Shown one piece after another: positions 38,249 through 49,829 of a stretch of 64,000 nucleotides of DNA. The notes under the pieces are model-generated. The model saw only the letters and a program-made list of their open reading frames with translations, had not been told where the DNA came from and did not search any database. A program made the translations under genes and the position numbers. Numbering within the stretch: the stretch's first letter is position 1; every line of letters begins with the position of its first letter. The stretch comes from Blastomussa wellsi. Taxonomy: Eukaryota; Cnidaria; Anthozoa; Scleractinia; Plerogyridae. The DNA is taken from assembly GCA_947652115.1 (NCBI GenBank), contig OX393570.1, forward strand, positions 8,062,889 to 8,126,888. Direction: 5' to 3'.

Positions 38249-41200
38249 ATGCGATGTCGATTTAAGCGCGGGTATCTTAAGAAGCTTGCTGTAGTGTTCA
38301 TCACGGCTTCTGCCATCGCACAGGTCATCGCGGGGCTCTTTACAAATGTCTACACCTTGTTAGGATCACGAACTAGAAGCGAAAACATGACATCAACTCG
38401 GCTTCACACACCAGCCAACGGTGTACGCCTAGGTGAGTAGAAGAGAATTTTTCGTTCAATATAGCTCGCGCCTTGGGATCTGGATAATAATTTCGAGTAA
38501 CGTAATTAAGCAATAGACCACACTTTCTATGGGTTTATAGGGGTAATAACCCACGTGGGATGTTTGTGAGAGCACGAGAATAGATTGTAAATCACGAGCC
38601 GCAGGCGAGTGATTTACAAACTTTTCGAAATTGTGGTCTATTGCTTTTATATAATAATTCAGAAGACGCGCGATTTTTCCGTGGGTTTACCGGCACAATA
38701 ACCCATAGCTGATTGACTAATCAGAGCGCGCGCATTGATTTTGTTATTATATAATTAAGTTTAGTTTCACACTTCTACCGAGTAATTACAACTAGTGCAT
38801 TAACCACAACAAAGAATTAGCAAAAATCCCGAGATGTATTTCTTACTTCCCTTAATAGCCCGTGTTCAATATTGATCAAAATTCTAACATCTTTCTAGAT
38901 TTTCTTGAAGATCTCCAAGGAACGTAATTCAGTTTAGTTTACTCTTTAGTTTATTCTGCCGATTAATTACAGCTAGACAGTGTACTAACGGCGACAATGA
39001 TTTTACACAAATCCAGCCGTATATTTTATTCCTCTCTAAAGGTGCCTACACAGGAGCCATGAGGGAACATGAAGCCCGAACATGTCGCAACGACATGGAG
39101 CAGCGACCAAATCATGTGCTGTTCACGTGTACGGGCCATGTAACAGGGAACTGCAGCGGGGTACATGTAGCAGGGACACTCGTGAAAACGTAGCGGCGAC
39201 ATGTCTTCGGGGCCCAATCGGGGCGGATTAACAAAACCAGTATCAGATAGGAGCCGAGTAAGGAAACCTGGATCAGATAAAAAAAAGTTGGATCGCCACA
39301 ATAGTTAAAATACTCATACTGATCTCAATTAATCTCGACATCCCCACTACTAGTAAGAGCTCATCGCTTCCGCTCCTCAACCGGCTGGGAGCGATCAGAG
39401 CTTTGGGAACTGCAGATATTTAGCAACTAGTTATTACTCGTTGTTTTATAGTTTACACCGAGAACAAACGAATCAGTTCATACTGACATGAAGTCAGTGA
39501 AAGCCAGGTCAGCAATAAATATCATCATACCAAGTAACCACAATTTATTCTCGAAGGCGATGTACGGAGTGTTTATTATACCTCTGAATCAAAAAAGCAT
39601 TGCATGCAGTCTAAAATCAAATCATGCTTAGTAGTGGAATTAATAGTAAGTGGTACGCTTTACTAACTATTAGAAAATCAAACGCCAGGGGAACTGCTTT
39701 CTTAGCACGCGCGCGCCACAAGAAATGCTAAAATGGGGACAGGCATGATTAACAGTGGGTGTAGATCCTCTGGCACGCGCTCTCGCCGTTCTCCCTGTGG
39801 GCTCATCGGAGATCCCCTTGCACGCCCTCTCGCCGTTCTCCCTGTGGGCTCATAGGAGATCCCCTTGCACGCCCTCTCGCCGTTCTCCCTGTGGGCTCAT
39901 CGGAGATCCCCTTGCACGCCCTCTCGCCGTTCTCCCTGTGGGCTCATAGGAGATCCCTTTGCACGCGCTCTCATCGTTCTCCCTGTGGGCTCATAGGAGA
40001 TCCCCTTGCACGCGTTCTCGCCGTTCTCCCTGTGGGCTCATAGGAGATCCCCTTGCACGCCGTCTCGCCGTTCTCTCTGTGGGCTCATCGGAGATCCCCT
40101 TGGACGCCCTCTCGCCGCTTTCCCTGGGGGCTAACCGGAGATCCCCTTACACGCCCTCTCGCCGTTCTCCCTGTGGGCTCATCGGAGATCCTCTTGCACG
40201 CCCTCTCGCCCTGTGGGCTCAGCGGAGATGTTCATGGACGCTCTTTCGCCCCTCCCCCTGGGGGCTCAGCGGGGGAAAGATCTTTCAATAAAAGGTCAAA
40301 ATTTTATTTGCGAATGGGTGTTTATAATCCAGATATGGCAATAAGAAAAAATTCTTAGAAATTATACCAAGAGACATTCAAAGTTTTATTTATCTATAAA
40401 AGAGAGATTTTTCAGTTACGTAATGCTATCTGCACACCTTCAAAATATTTCACTCTATTGTTGCCCGCCACCAAGAAGGCTAAAATGGGGAGAAAAACGG
40501 GCAGTTGATAATATAAAGTGGGTGGAGATCTTCCCGCACGTTCTCCCGCCCTTCTTCCTGGGGCACAGCAAATGGGTGTTTATAATCCAGTTATGACTAA
40601 CGATCTTGACTAGAAATCATCGAAATTAGTGTCAAAGAGAAAAAATTCTCATTATAAACCAAAAACCATCCAAAGGCCCCATGTTAAGTTTTATTTATCT
40701 ATAAGAGAGGTATTTTACAATTACTAATCTTATCTGCAAACCTCTTTCGGAAATAAAAACATTTTCCTCACGACAAAACACAAAAAACCTTAATTTCAAG
40801 TATTAAATGGGCAGTTACAGTTTCTTTAGCCTGCGATGAAAGTGTCGACAAGGGAGTGAGAGCAGAGCAACTCGGTATCTATCCGCACTTGTAACGCTGG
40901 TGCGCGCTCGCGAATCTCATTTCCAATCCCCTTCCAAAAACTCATCATGGCAAAATGAAAATAATTTTTGTACTTTTCTTTCTTTCAACAGAAACACGCC
41001 ACTCTATATGCCTTGAGAAAAGGATTTCAAATACTTCCATCATAACCAAACTGGGAAGCTACCCACAAGCAAAAGGTAAAAAAAGATAGCTGTGGTGTTA
41101 ATTTTATATGCAATGGGTGACCATATATTTCTATGTGAAAGCACCCGTACCCCCACCCCCCCCCCCCCCCCTCCCGCCATACCCGGCCCACTATTTATCA

Positions 41201-42395
41201 ACTGAAATGAATTGCACTTATCCTTTATTTTAGGGTTTCTTACAATTGGAATAGCATCAATTGTTCGACCACAGGGAGACAACTATCTGTTGAAACGATT
41301 CAAGGCTTGATTGATCAAACAACCGACGAAGAGCGATGTGAAATATTTATCGTAATATTTCTCGCCGACTTTGATGAAGAAGCTAAATCTACAACTTTGA
41401 CGGCAATTTCAAATCGTTTCGAAAGATACGTCAATCAAGGTTTTATTCGTGTAATATTTGCACCTAAGGCGTATTACCCTCCGCTCTCGAATTTGAAAAA
41501 GAAATATGGCGATAACCCGCAAAGGATCTTTTGGCGCTCAAAGCAAAACATAGACTTTGCGTTTTTAATGTGTTACTGTCATGGACTCTCGCAATATTAC
41601 CTTCACTTAGAGGACGATGTACTTCCTGCGCCAAGCTTTTATGCCAGGCTCCGTGATTTCATCTCTTCAGTTAAAACACCTTGGCCCATTCTAGACGCTT
41701 CGTATAAGGGCCACGTAGCTAAAGTTTATCACGGCAACGACCTCGCAAACCTCGCCACGTATCTTTTCCTCATGTACGACGAAATGCCCGTAGATTGGCT
41801 GATTATCTTTTGGCGAAAGATCAAATATGATCGATCATACGAAAAAGAGTTCATTTCTCCTCCAGCTTCCCTTTTTCAACACGTCGGAAGTCATTCGTCG
41901 TTTGCAAAGAACAAGCGTGATACTGACACATTCAGAGAGCAATATTTTGATCAGTACGATGTCAAATACAAAGGTTTAAATCCTTCGGCGATCGTCAGCA
42001 GTCAAATGATGTCCAATAAGGGACAAGCACAAGATGCTTACAGCAAAGGCTATGGTTTCTTTTGGACGAAGGAAGTAGAGAAAGATGACTTTATTATTGT
42101 TGAGTTTACTTCAGTAGTCACTGTTCGTAAAGTATTTGTTGATACAGGCTCTTACATGGCCCCCAAAGACCAGCTCCGGTCGGCTGTTTTGCAGGCAAGT
42201 TTTAGAAATAAAAAAGAACAGCAAGCCAGTGCCTCTGGAAATTGTAAAGACTTCGAAACAATTACAAAGTTCAAAAAAGGCAAAGCTGAAGTCACTTTTG
42301 CTGGTGGTAAAAATACAACTTGTTTACGAGTATTGGTGACGAATACACAGGATAACTCTGTCTTCTTTAGGGAAATTGATGTTTGGCAAAATTAA
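38249..42395 (+). CDS. MGAT4-like glycosyltransferase, three exons, one frameshift
   Basis: Family role: Golgi enzymes adding beta-1,4-GlcNAc to the alpha-1,3-mannose arm of N-glycans. Exon 1 (38249-38432) encodes a short basic tail and a signal anchor (residues 13-34, LAVVFITASAIAQVIAGLF). Exon 2 is 40992-41075; exon 3 runs from 41234 to the stop at 42395. All junctions are GT/AG and phase 1. Exon 3 begins with FLTIGIAS and holds YYLHLEDDVLPAPSF, a metal-binding acidic motif, then SLFQHVGSHSS, and a C-terminal lectin-like domain ending in FFREIDVW. A single missing base near 41295 breaks the frame between YLL and IQGLIDQTT. It is either a recent pseudogene or a sequencing error. Joined length is about 475 residues versus about 535 in vertebrate MGAT4A. 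Confidence 0.75.
38510..38645. repeat. Palindromic MITE in intron 1
   Basis: GCAATAGACCACA at the left pairs with TGTGGTCTATTGC at the right; inner arms share TGTAAATCAC. About 136 bp. Confidence 0.65.
39765..40280 (+). repeat. 47-bp minisatellite, about 11 copies
   Basis: Tandem units containing CTCGCCGTTCTCCCTGTGGG and CTCATCGGAGATCCCCTTG, spaced by 47 bp (phases at 39781, 39828, 39875 ...). Copies drift towards the right end. It lies in intron 1 of the MGAT4-like gene. Because 47 is not a multiple of 3, each unit reads in a different frame, which makes the open frames here artefacts. Confidence 0.9.
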
Positions 42396-42450
42396 AATCT
42401 CGTCATGTCTTCTACTCAAGCATACCGAGAGGACTCGTACGGACAAGAGA

Positions 42451-43015
42451 GAGGGTCCCCTATACATTTTCATGACGCGTGAATGGGCATTTTTGCTTTT
42501 TGTGAAGCATGAATGAGGATTTATGTTTTCCGTGATTCGTGAATCTAAATTTTTCCCGTCCTCGGGAAACTGGTTTTCTATTTTTTCGTGATACGTGAAG
42601 TATGCATTTACTTACGCGTGGTTTGTGAACCAACGAATTTTGCGGGAATAAGCGCCATTAAAGCTCGTAAACTACACCGGACTAGATTTAAAAAGCGCAC
42701 GGCCTGTCCATGTCTTTTGGTTGCTTTTTTACGACGACAAGAACGGAGTCTGAAATTACCAAAAGATGGCACATTCAGTAATGTGACGTAAAATGTTCAA
42801 ATACATTTTTGTAATGATTTGCGGTACGTACGTTTTGCGAAACGTGAAAAGAATTTGTATTTCTATGTGACACACTTTTTTTAGTCTTTGTATTTTTAGG
42901 TGAGACGTGATTGCTTCCCTTTTTCCGTGAACTGTTTCTCGAATTTTTCGTGAAGCGTGAAAAGGCCAATTATTTTTGCGTGAAACGGTTTTCAGAAGAG
43001 GTATAGGGGACCCTC
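42451..43015. mobile_element. TIR element with internal CGTGAA repeats
   Basis: GAGGGTCCCCTATAC at the left is inverted at the right end, and AAGAGA flanks both sides (42445-42450, 43016-43021). The interior has many degenerate CGTGAA/CGTGATTCGTGAA motifs every 30-50 bp. No transposase. Confidence 0.65.
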
Positions 43016-43021
43016 AAGAGA

Positions 43022-44742
43022 CAATCTCGCTCTTTTGCTGTCTTTCGTCGACACCAAGAAGATTTTGAATTCTGTGCTGACCAATGAGATCTGGGTTTGA
43101 AAGCAACGTTGTAAGCTCGTGGCATATCAAATAGCACTGTTACAGCTTCTTGTTTACGATAACCCTTTCATTTAGGGCTATTGAAGTGTCTCAATTCTAT
43201 GGCTTCTTCTAGGGCGTCACAATAATGCAAATACTTCAAGTTTTTCCCAGGTTGTCCGACGTTTTTTTATCTGGCAAACTGGCCTCGATTTTCCTGAAAA
43301 CCGGTTACCTCTAGGTACTTTCAGAAGTCTCGGACAACCGGAAAACCCCCTAATTTCAAGCACTGCCTGTCGCACAGCAAACAGCCGATATTTTTCCGTA
43401 ATTACTGATCGTGATTTGTGCAAACCGGTTAGAAAATGCAACAAGGTGTAATTCATACAAAAAGCTAGCAGTCTGTAGCGTACAATCAAATCGACTATTA
43501 TTGCAGCTATAACAAATTAGGAATGTATATTCCTGTCTGTATTAAAAGTACAGTTCTTTTCTTGTGTCCTTCGTTTACTCGCGTTGTCAACACAATAAAT
43601 TTTCTAGCTAATTTTCACTAAATCTGAAAGTAAAGTTTTTGATGTTATATCTGTTTGAATTTTGGTGACGGACGCTATTAACCAAGTCAGAGTGAACTAA
43701 TTACCCAGGCCTATTTCTGGTTAACATTGACCAGTACACAGTTTTGGCTAGCCTGCGCAGTTGGTGGTTATTTTGGTGGGGCGCTCGATCGAAACAAGCA
43801 GGGAAGCGGCGAAACGAGAAACCGTGAGGGCCTGAGAGAGAGCGCATTGACTAACGCGAACTGCGCTATCCCTCAGGACCCTCGCGGCATCGCCTCTCAC
43901 TTCCGAGGCTTTCACTACCAAAACAAACCGGGAGACAGGTTGCTTTGTGTAGTGCTTCCAAAACAAGAAAATTACTGCAACAATTTGCCTTGTGTTCAAT
44001 TATAAATTTTGTGAAAATCTGCGGTCAGTCACAAATTGAGTCGATCAATCAATCAAAAACTTTATTAAAGTGTCTTAATAGTTAGCCGAGGGGAAACACG
44101 CCCTCGTGTCGCACGAGAAAATTGTTGCAGCGACCTGCCCCTCGTAACAAGTCGCAGGGAGACATGACAACAGGGCAAACACACGCATAACCATAGGAAA
44201 CGTGGGAGGATAGTGCAAAACGTTAGTTTTTTAACGTAATCTTTTACAACCCAAAAAACAGTCATTTATTCTTCTGTGAATTCCAGTTGCTAGGAAACAC
44301 AAACTGAATATTCGTTACATTGGCTACCTTTTGCAATTGTAAGAAATAACGTTCTTTTCATATAAAACGCATTTTAGCCCAATTGAGACACAACAGGCAG
44401 ATAACCAAATTGAGTGACATGTTTATAACAACAACGACTTAGCATATACCAAAATTGAACATTGAATCGGATTTGTAAAATGGATGGCTTGATAAATATT
44501 ATAAGGCTGAAGAGGTCGCAAAGTTCATTTCGTTTGCTCGTAACTTCTAATTTTAACGCCCGAGAGAAATAGTTGTTTGTATTCTTTTCAAGCTATGGTT
44601 CAGTTATTTTGATCCATGGGAGTAAGTTATTTTTTTTCCTAACGTTAAGTTTCATAGAGTATTTAGGAAAGCCTAAAAACATAAAATAAACTCAGCCTTG
44701 ACACAGTTCCTATTATAGCCTGGTTTTGTCCAACTCTCCTCT
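43022..44742. other. No gene recognised
   Basis: A GC-richer block at about 43740-43960 resembles a dispersed repeat and another at 44040-44180 looks like a LINE or SINE tail (TCAATCAATCAAAAACTTTATT). Neither can be assigned to a family. Confidence 0.4.
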
Positions 44743-46032
44743 CTATTTCATATGATCGTCATAGTGTTGAACAAGCTGGGCTGCATTGCTAAGTTTATCC
44801 TGGCAAATCCAACAGGTAAACGTGTCAATATGGGTTGGTGTGGAGATACTGTTCTCATGAAGATAATCATTACCCTTGTGGACCAACGGAGTACTCGAGT
44901 GTGCTTTGCTGTGACGCCTGAGATTTTGTAAGCGAGTATAAGCTGTACAACGCACCTTACAATCATTAAACTTCTCTCCAGCGTGGGTTGTTTTATGTTT
45001 TTGTAAATGCCCTACCTGTCTAAAGCACTTGTAACACGTTCTGCATTTATATGGCTTCTCTCCAATGTGACACCTTTCATGTACCCGTAAGCTTCCTGCT
45101 TGGCTAAAACCCTTGTCACCGGTCTTGCAATGGTATGGTTTCTCTCCAGTGTGTATTCTCTCATGTTTACTCAAACTCCCTGTTTGGCTCAAACACTTGT
45201 CACAGGTTTTGCATTGATATGGTTTCTCTCCAGTGTGTAATCTCTTATGTGTACGCAAATGTTCTGCTTGGCTAAAACACTTGTCACAAGTTTTGCATTG
45301 ATATGGTTTCTCTCCAGTGTGTAATTTCTTATGTGTACGCAAATGTTCTGCTTGGCTAAAACACTTGTCACAAGTTTTGCATTTATATGGTTTCTCTCCA
45401 GTTTATAATCTCTCATGTGTACGCAAATTTCCTGCTTGGCTAAAACACGTGTCACAAGTTTTGCATTGATATGGTTTATCTCCAGTGTGGGATCTTTCAT
45501 GAACACGCAAATTTCCCTGCAAATTAAAACCCTCTTCACAGGTTTTGCACTGATATGGTTTCTCCCCAGTGTGTATTCTCTCATGTTTACGCAAACTCCC
45601 TGTTTGGCTAAAACACTTGTCACAGGTTTTGCACTGATATGGTTTCTCTCCAGTGTGTAATCTCTCATGTGTACGCAAAGTTCTTGCTCGGCTGAAACAC
45701 TTGTCACAAGGTTTGCACTGATATGGTTTCTCTCCAGTGTGGGATCTTTCATGAATTCTCAAATTTCTTGCTTGTCTGAAACACTTGTCACAGGTTTTGC
45801 ACTGATATGGTTTCTCTACAGTGTGTATTCTCGCATGGTTACGCAAATTTGCTGTTCGGCTAAAACACTTTTCACAGGTTTTGCATTGATATGCTTTCTC
45901 TCCAGAGTGCGATTTTTCATGAACACGCAACTTTTGCGATTCTCTAAAACACTTGTCACAGGTTTTGCATTGAGATGGTTTCCTTTCAGCGTTGTATCTT
46001 TTTTGACTCGACATCTGTCTGTAGTAGAGCAT
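44743..46032 (-). pseudogene. C2H2 zinc-finger gene with one in-frame stop
   Basis: ATG at 46032, stop at 44743. Translating through the stop gives 14 finger units joined by TGEKPY linkers, mostly of the form QCKTCDKCF-...-L--H---H. Such proteins bind DNA in the nucleus. An in-frame TAA at 45403-45405 replaces the last His of finger 7. Finger 11 has lost a Cys (CKTGDKG), and fingers 13-14 are degenerate. The C-terminus ends in FTCWICQDK...QHYDDHMK. High similarity between repeated fingers suggests gene conversion. Either a recent pseudogene, or a truncated 209-aa protein is made. No introns are needed. Confidence 0.75.
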
Positions 46033-46149
46033 AAACGAAAAAGTAAATTACGTTTTTGACATTCCCGTATACAAACTGTGTAAACGACTATAAAATAGTA
46101 ACTATGTTCAATATTTGCACGGTAGTTTTGCTAGTTTCTAGTTTATGTT

Positions 46150-46625
46150 TCTAGTTTATGCTGTAAACTGTTGCGTTGGTCGCAGTTGAGTGATAGAAGA
46201 CTATATTTTTCTTTGATTGAATGCTATAAACTTGTATTCGGATTGAACTGTCTTTGTTTTCGTGATTTTTTTGAGTTCGCTTCAAAACGTACCAGGTCCA
46301 ATCATAACTACAAACTACAAGTTAAATCGGCGAACTGTAATTGTTATAAATATTCATTCTTTGTTAAAATTATTCGTGAATGGAATGACCTGCCTGCCAA
46401 TGTTGTTGAAGTAGGAAATTTGAGATGTTTTAAATTAGCTCTTAAATCATATATGTGTATTTCTTAGGGTTTTTCTTTTTTATCCATTTTAGAGTCTACT
46501 TATAGATATATATTTTATTTTTTTTTTTGGAAGTTTATTCACATAGGGTCAACCTCTTAAACTTCCTTTTTAGGGTATTACTTGTATTTATTTGTTTATA
46601 ATACCTTAAATAAAGTATGTATGTA
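46150..46625 (+). pseudogene. LINE 3' fragment (RT C-terminus)
   Basis: The open frame (46171-46467) encodes the C-terminal signature of CR1/RTE-style LINEs (CYKLVFGLNCL---FFEFA---TRSNHNYKL, then SFFVKIIREWNDLP). It is a relative of the fragment at 23289-24359. A 3' tail with repeated ATGT units ends near 46625. 5'-truncated. Confidence 0.7.
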
Positions 46626-49600
46626 TGTTTTAATCTAATTTAAGGGTTAGTCTACTGTCAAAAATATAACCGGTCGTCTGCCGGACCTTAGACACCAGAC
46701 CAAATGACCCTTCAGGGCGTCACACTACCCTTGTTGGCAATGAAGCATCCAGTTCTTACATTATGCCCCTATCAAAGTTAAGCCAGGGAGGGGGTGGGGA
46801 AACCGGGCATTTCATTCACTTTTAGTGCCCCTTTTGACCATCCAGTTCAGTTCCATTGCCCTGCCTATGGCCGGCCTGCTCTGCCCCCCCCCCCCAGCTT
46901 AACATTTATTGGTGCATTATATTAAGCAAACTGTGAAAGCTCCATTAAGCCACTGAAGGTCTGAATTCCTTTTTTAAATCAGAAATCAGGTAGAAAATGG
47001 ACTGCATAATCTTTAGTTCTTGGCAATAACAAAATTTCATAAAAAAGATAGCAACTATAAAATTATGCCATGGTGAATGGGTAATTTGAATTTCATCTAG
47101 CATTTTTGTTAATAAATTGCTGTGATCTACTAACTAGCTTTTATGATTTTGCACAAGACTTCAAGGTAAACTTAGAAAACGAAAGAGAAATAAATAAAAC
47201 ATACCATAGCAAAGACTCAGTTTGAGGGTATAAGCAGTCTGCCCTCTGAAAAGGCTGCAGTGACATGATTTTGGCAAAACGTTTATTTATATCTACCCTA
47301 TAATCTACTTTCTGTTTTTCTTGCCAATAAATAGTTTTTACACAGCAACTAACAAGTGGGGCCATCCCCAACGTTTGGTAGTCACCCACAAGAAGATTTC
47401 AGAACAGAAGCATCAGAGTTTTTTCATCAGTATACCAATCACAATGGGGGTAGAAAGTTACCATTGATAAAAAAACTTGAAAAATGTTGGGTGGCCCCTG
47501 TTGAGTTAGTCGAAGTGAATTAACATCCAGTTTATGTAATTTATTTCATAGATCCTGATGAAATACCATGAATTTTCGTTTTACAAAAAATCCTGTCTTC
47601 ATCATACACAGTTAAAATACTATTTTTATCGTTCACATGTGAAGATAGCAGAGCAGTCATGGTTACCAGCATAAAAAGAGAGCTTGGCATTCAGGCACAC
47701 AGCCAGTGCTATCAATATTGAGATCTAGTGTAACTTTCCTTGAACAGAAGACAGTAGAGCCTTTTTTTATTAAAAAATAAAATCTACTTTCATAGCATGG
47801 CAGACAATTTTTGCAATAGGTGACAGAATCCCTTTTGCTCTTTTGAAAATAACAAAAGATTCTTTTAATCTGGACATTTACTCAGTATATGTCTGAGCGG
47901 ATTCACAAGAACGAGGCCCAGCTGGCTGGCTTAACTTGAGGGGGCTTTCCTTCACCACTTGTTTAGTGGGACTGGGCTATCCACTGGTGTGTACCTGGCC
48001 ATTAGCCATTAGCCGTCAAAAGTGGGGGGGGGGGGGGGGGAGGGTGTGCTTTTTGACTGCTTGTCCTAGCTATAATCGTGGACAAAACTAGTTGAGGCAA
48101 ACAAATATTGCACCCTATTTGAGAGACTGCCTTGACTTACAAGTGAGTGAAAAATGTTTCATCTCTCTCCCCCTGCACAATGTTGTCTCATGTGATTTAC
48201 AATTCACTCGGCTTTGCTCTGACAACACACAAAAATTCGCCAACATTGAAATGGGGGAGGGGGCTTGGACAATAGGAGTTGTGGTACCCAAATTGGTGGT
48301 AAAGTGTCTCAACAGTTTTGCCCACGATTGTAGACTGTTTGCGAGAATTTTCATGCTCTGCCTGCGCACTCTGCCCCAGACTTGAACATTGTATTCCCTG
48401 TTGAGTGGTCAGCTTGTTGGTGTGCCAGTTGTTGCATGGGCTGGTGACATGCCAATCCCAAGCAAGGGGAGGGCGGGGGGACTTGCAGGTTCCTGTTGGT
48501 GTCTCGGGTTGTTGGGGCCATGTTATTGCAAATCCCGTCAGATGTATAATAAACAGAACATTACATGTCCGTTTGGGCATCACTCACTTGTGAGAAATAC
48601 TGTCAGTACTCAAAAATAAAATTTGTCGCCATGCAATATCCTCTATTTATTACACTAGGGGTTTCAATGTGAAAGTAAGTGCTGGAGTTAGAGCTGGAGG
48701 AAAAAGGCTGAACAGGTAAGGGAAATTTTTAAACGGCTAGCTGTGAACACTTCGACCCGCATTTCGAATGTAATCATTTCATGAGTGCGTAACGCAAAAA
48801 ACATCTCGCTGGTCAGGACACTGCAGTTTAGAGTTGGTGCCGCTTTTACCACTACATGTATCTTCGTAACTGAAATACACAATTAATTTTATGGAAATGA
48901 ACATTTCCATGTGCGGAGTATTTGTCTTCTATTTTAGTGTGAACATATTTTCATGTCATCGCTCCGGCATCGATTTGTATTATTAATTAGCATCCCAGCG
49001 CGATTTTAAGACAACTCATATCTCAGTTCCATAATGCGTCTAAAGCTAATAGTCTGCCTTTGCAAGACAGAATTTGCGAAAAAGTTCTTTTGCATTGACT
49101 CGAAACTTTTAACTGTTGAACCGTGAAGACACAAGAAGCTTTCAGTTTGAAGCCTGAGAACTGAATTTAAAGACGTTTCCCTGAAAATGGAAATGGTAAC
49201 TGAAGATGATGGCAGTGGAAGAGAAATAACTTTTTCATCCAGAAAGCTCTCTCGCTAACTTGGAGCAAGCAGACAGTGTATTCCCACGGGAGATAGAAAC
49301 GCTTGATATTTGTATATTTCTAATCGGCAAAAATTGATCATACATACAGAAAAGCAGCCAAACACAAATTGATTTAGTTTCCTGCTCGAGATTCATCATT
49401 AACTGTTCGTGACCTTGATGAATAATTCACAAGCAAATGAAGACATTTAGAAAATGCTCATCTACTTGTTTTATGGCAAAAATTGGCAACGTCAACGGCA
49501 TCTTGAAAGCGTCTGACAGCGTGCGTAAAATTCTCACCCTCAAAGTGATCTCAGGCGTGATCCCAGATGATATGACAGCCATGTGATGTGCGCATGATTT

Positions 49601-49657
49601 TTGTTTCAATTGTCCCGGATAATAGTCTACTGCACAGGCTTCGAGCCTGACAAAAAA

Positions 49658-49689
<32 letters not shown>

Positions 49690-49829
49690 CTAATATTTTT
49701 AACAGTATAATTTATACTGTACACTACTTACAAATACACTTCGATACAATATTTGAACTAAATTATAATTTAATTATACGTGTGACTCCTTTTAGTTAAG
49801 TTAGACATTTCGTTTTATTTATTTTATTT
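46626..49829. other. No gene recognised
   Basis: No coding signature. A run of 17 G occupies 48024-48040. Short open frames near 48092-48620 lie in a repeat-like region and have no motif. Confidence 0.5.

Noticed and set aside
39765..40280. A CRISPR-like array
   Set aside because: Head-to-tail units with no unique spacers, in eukaryotic DNA.
39755..40358. Open frames in the minisatellite
   Set aside because: They arise from the 47-bp repeat in shifting frames and have no start context or relatives.
43727..44005. A 92-codon frame
   Set aside because: In a repeat-like GC-rich block with equal open frames on both strands; no motif.
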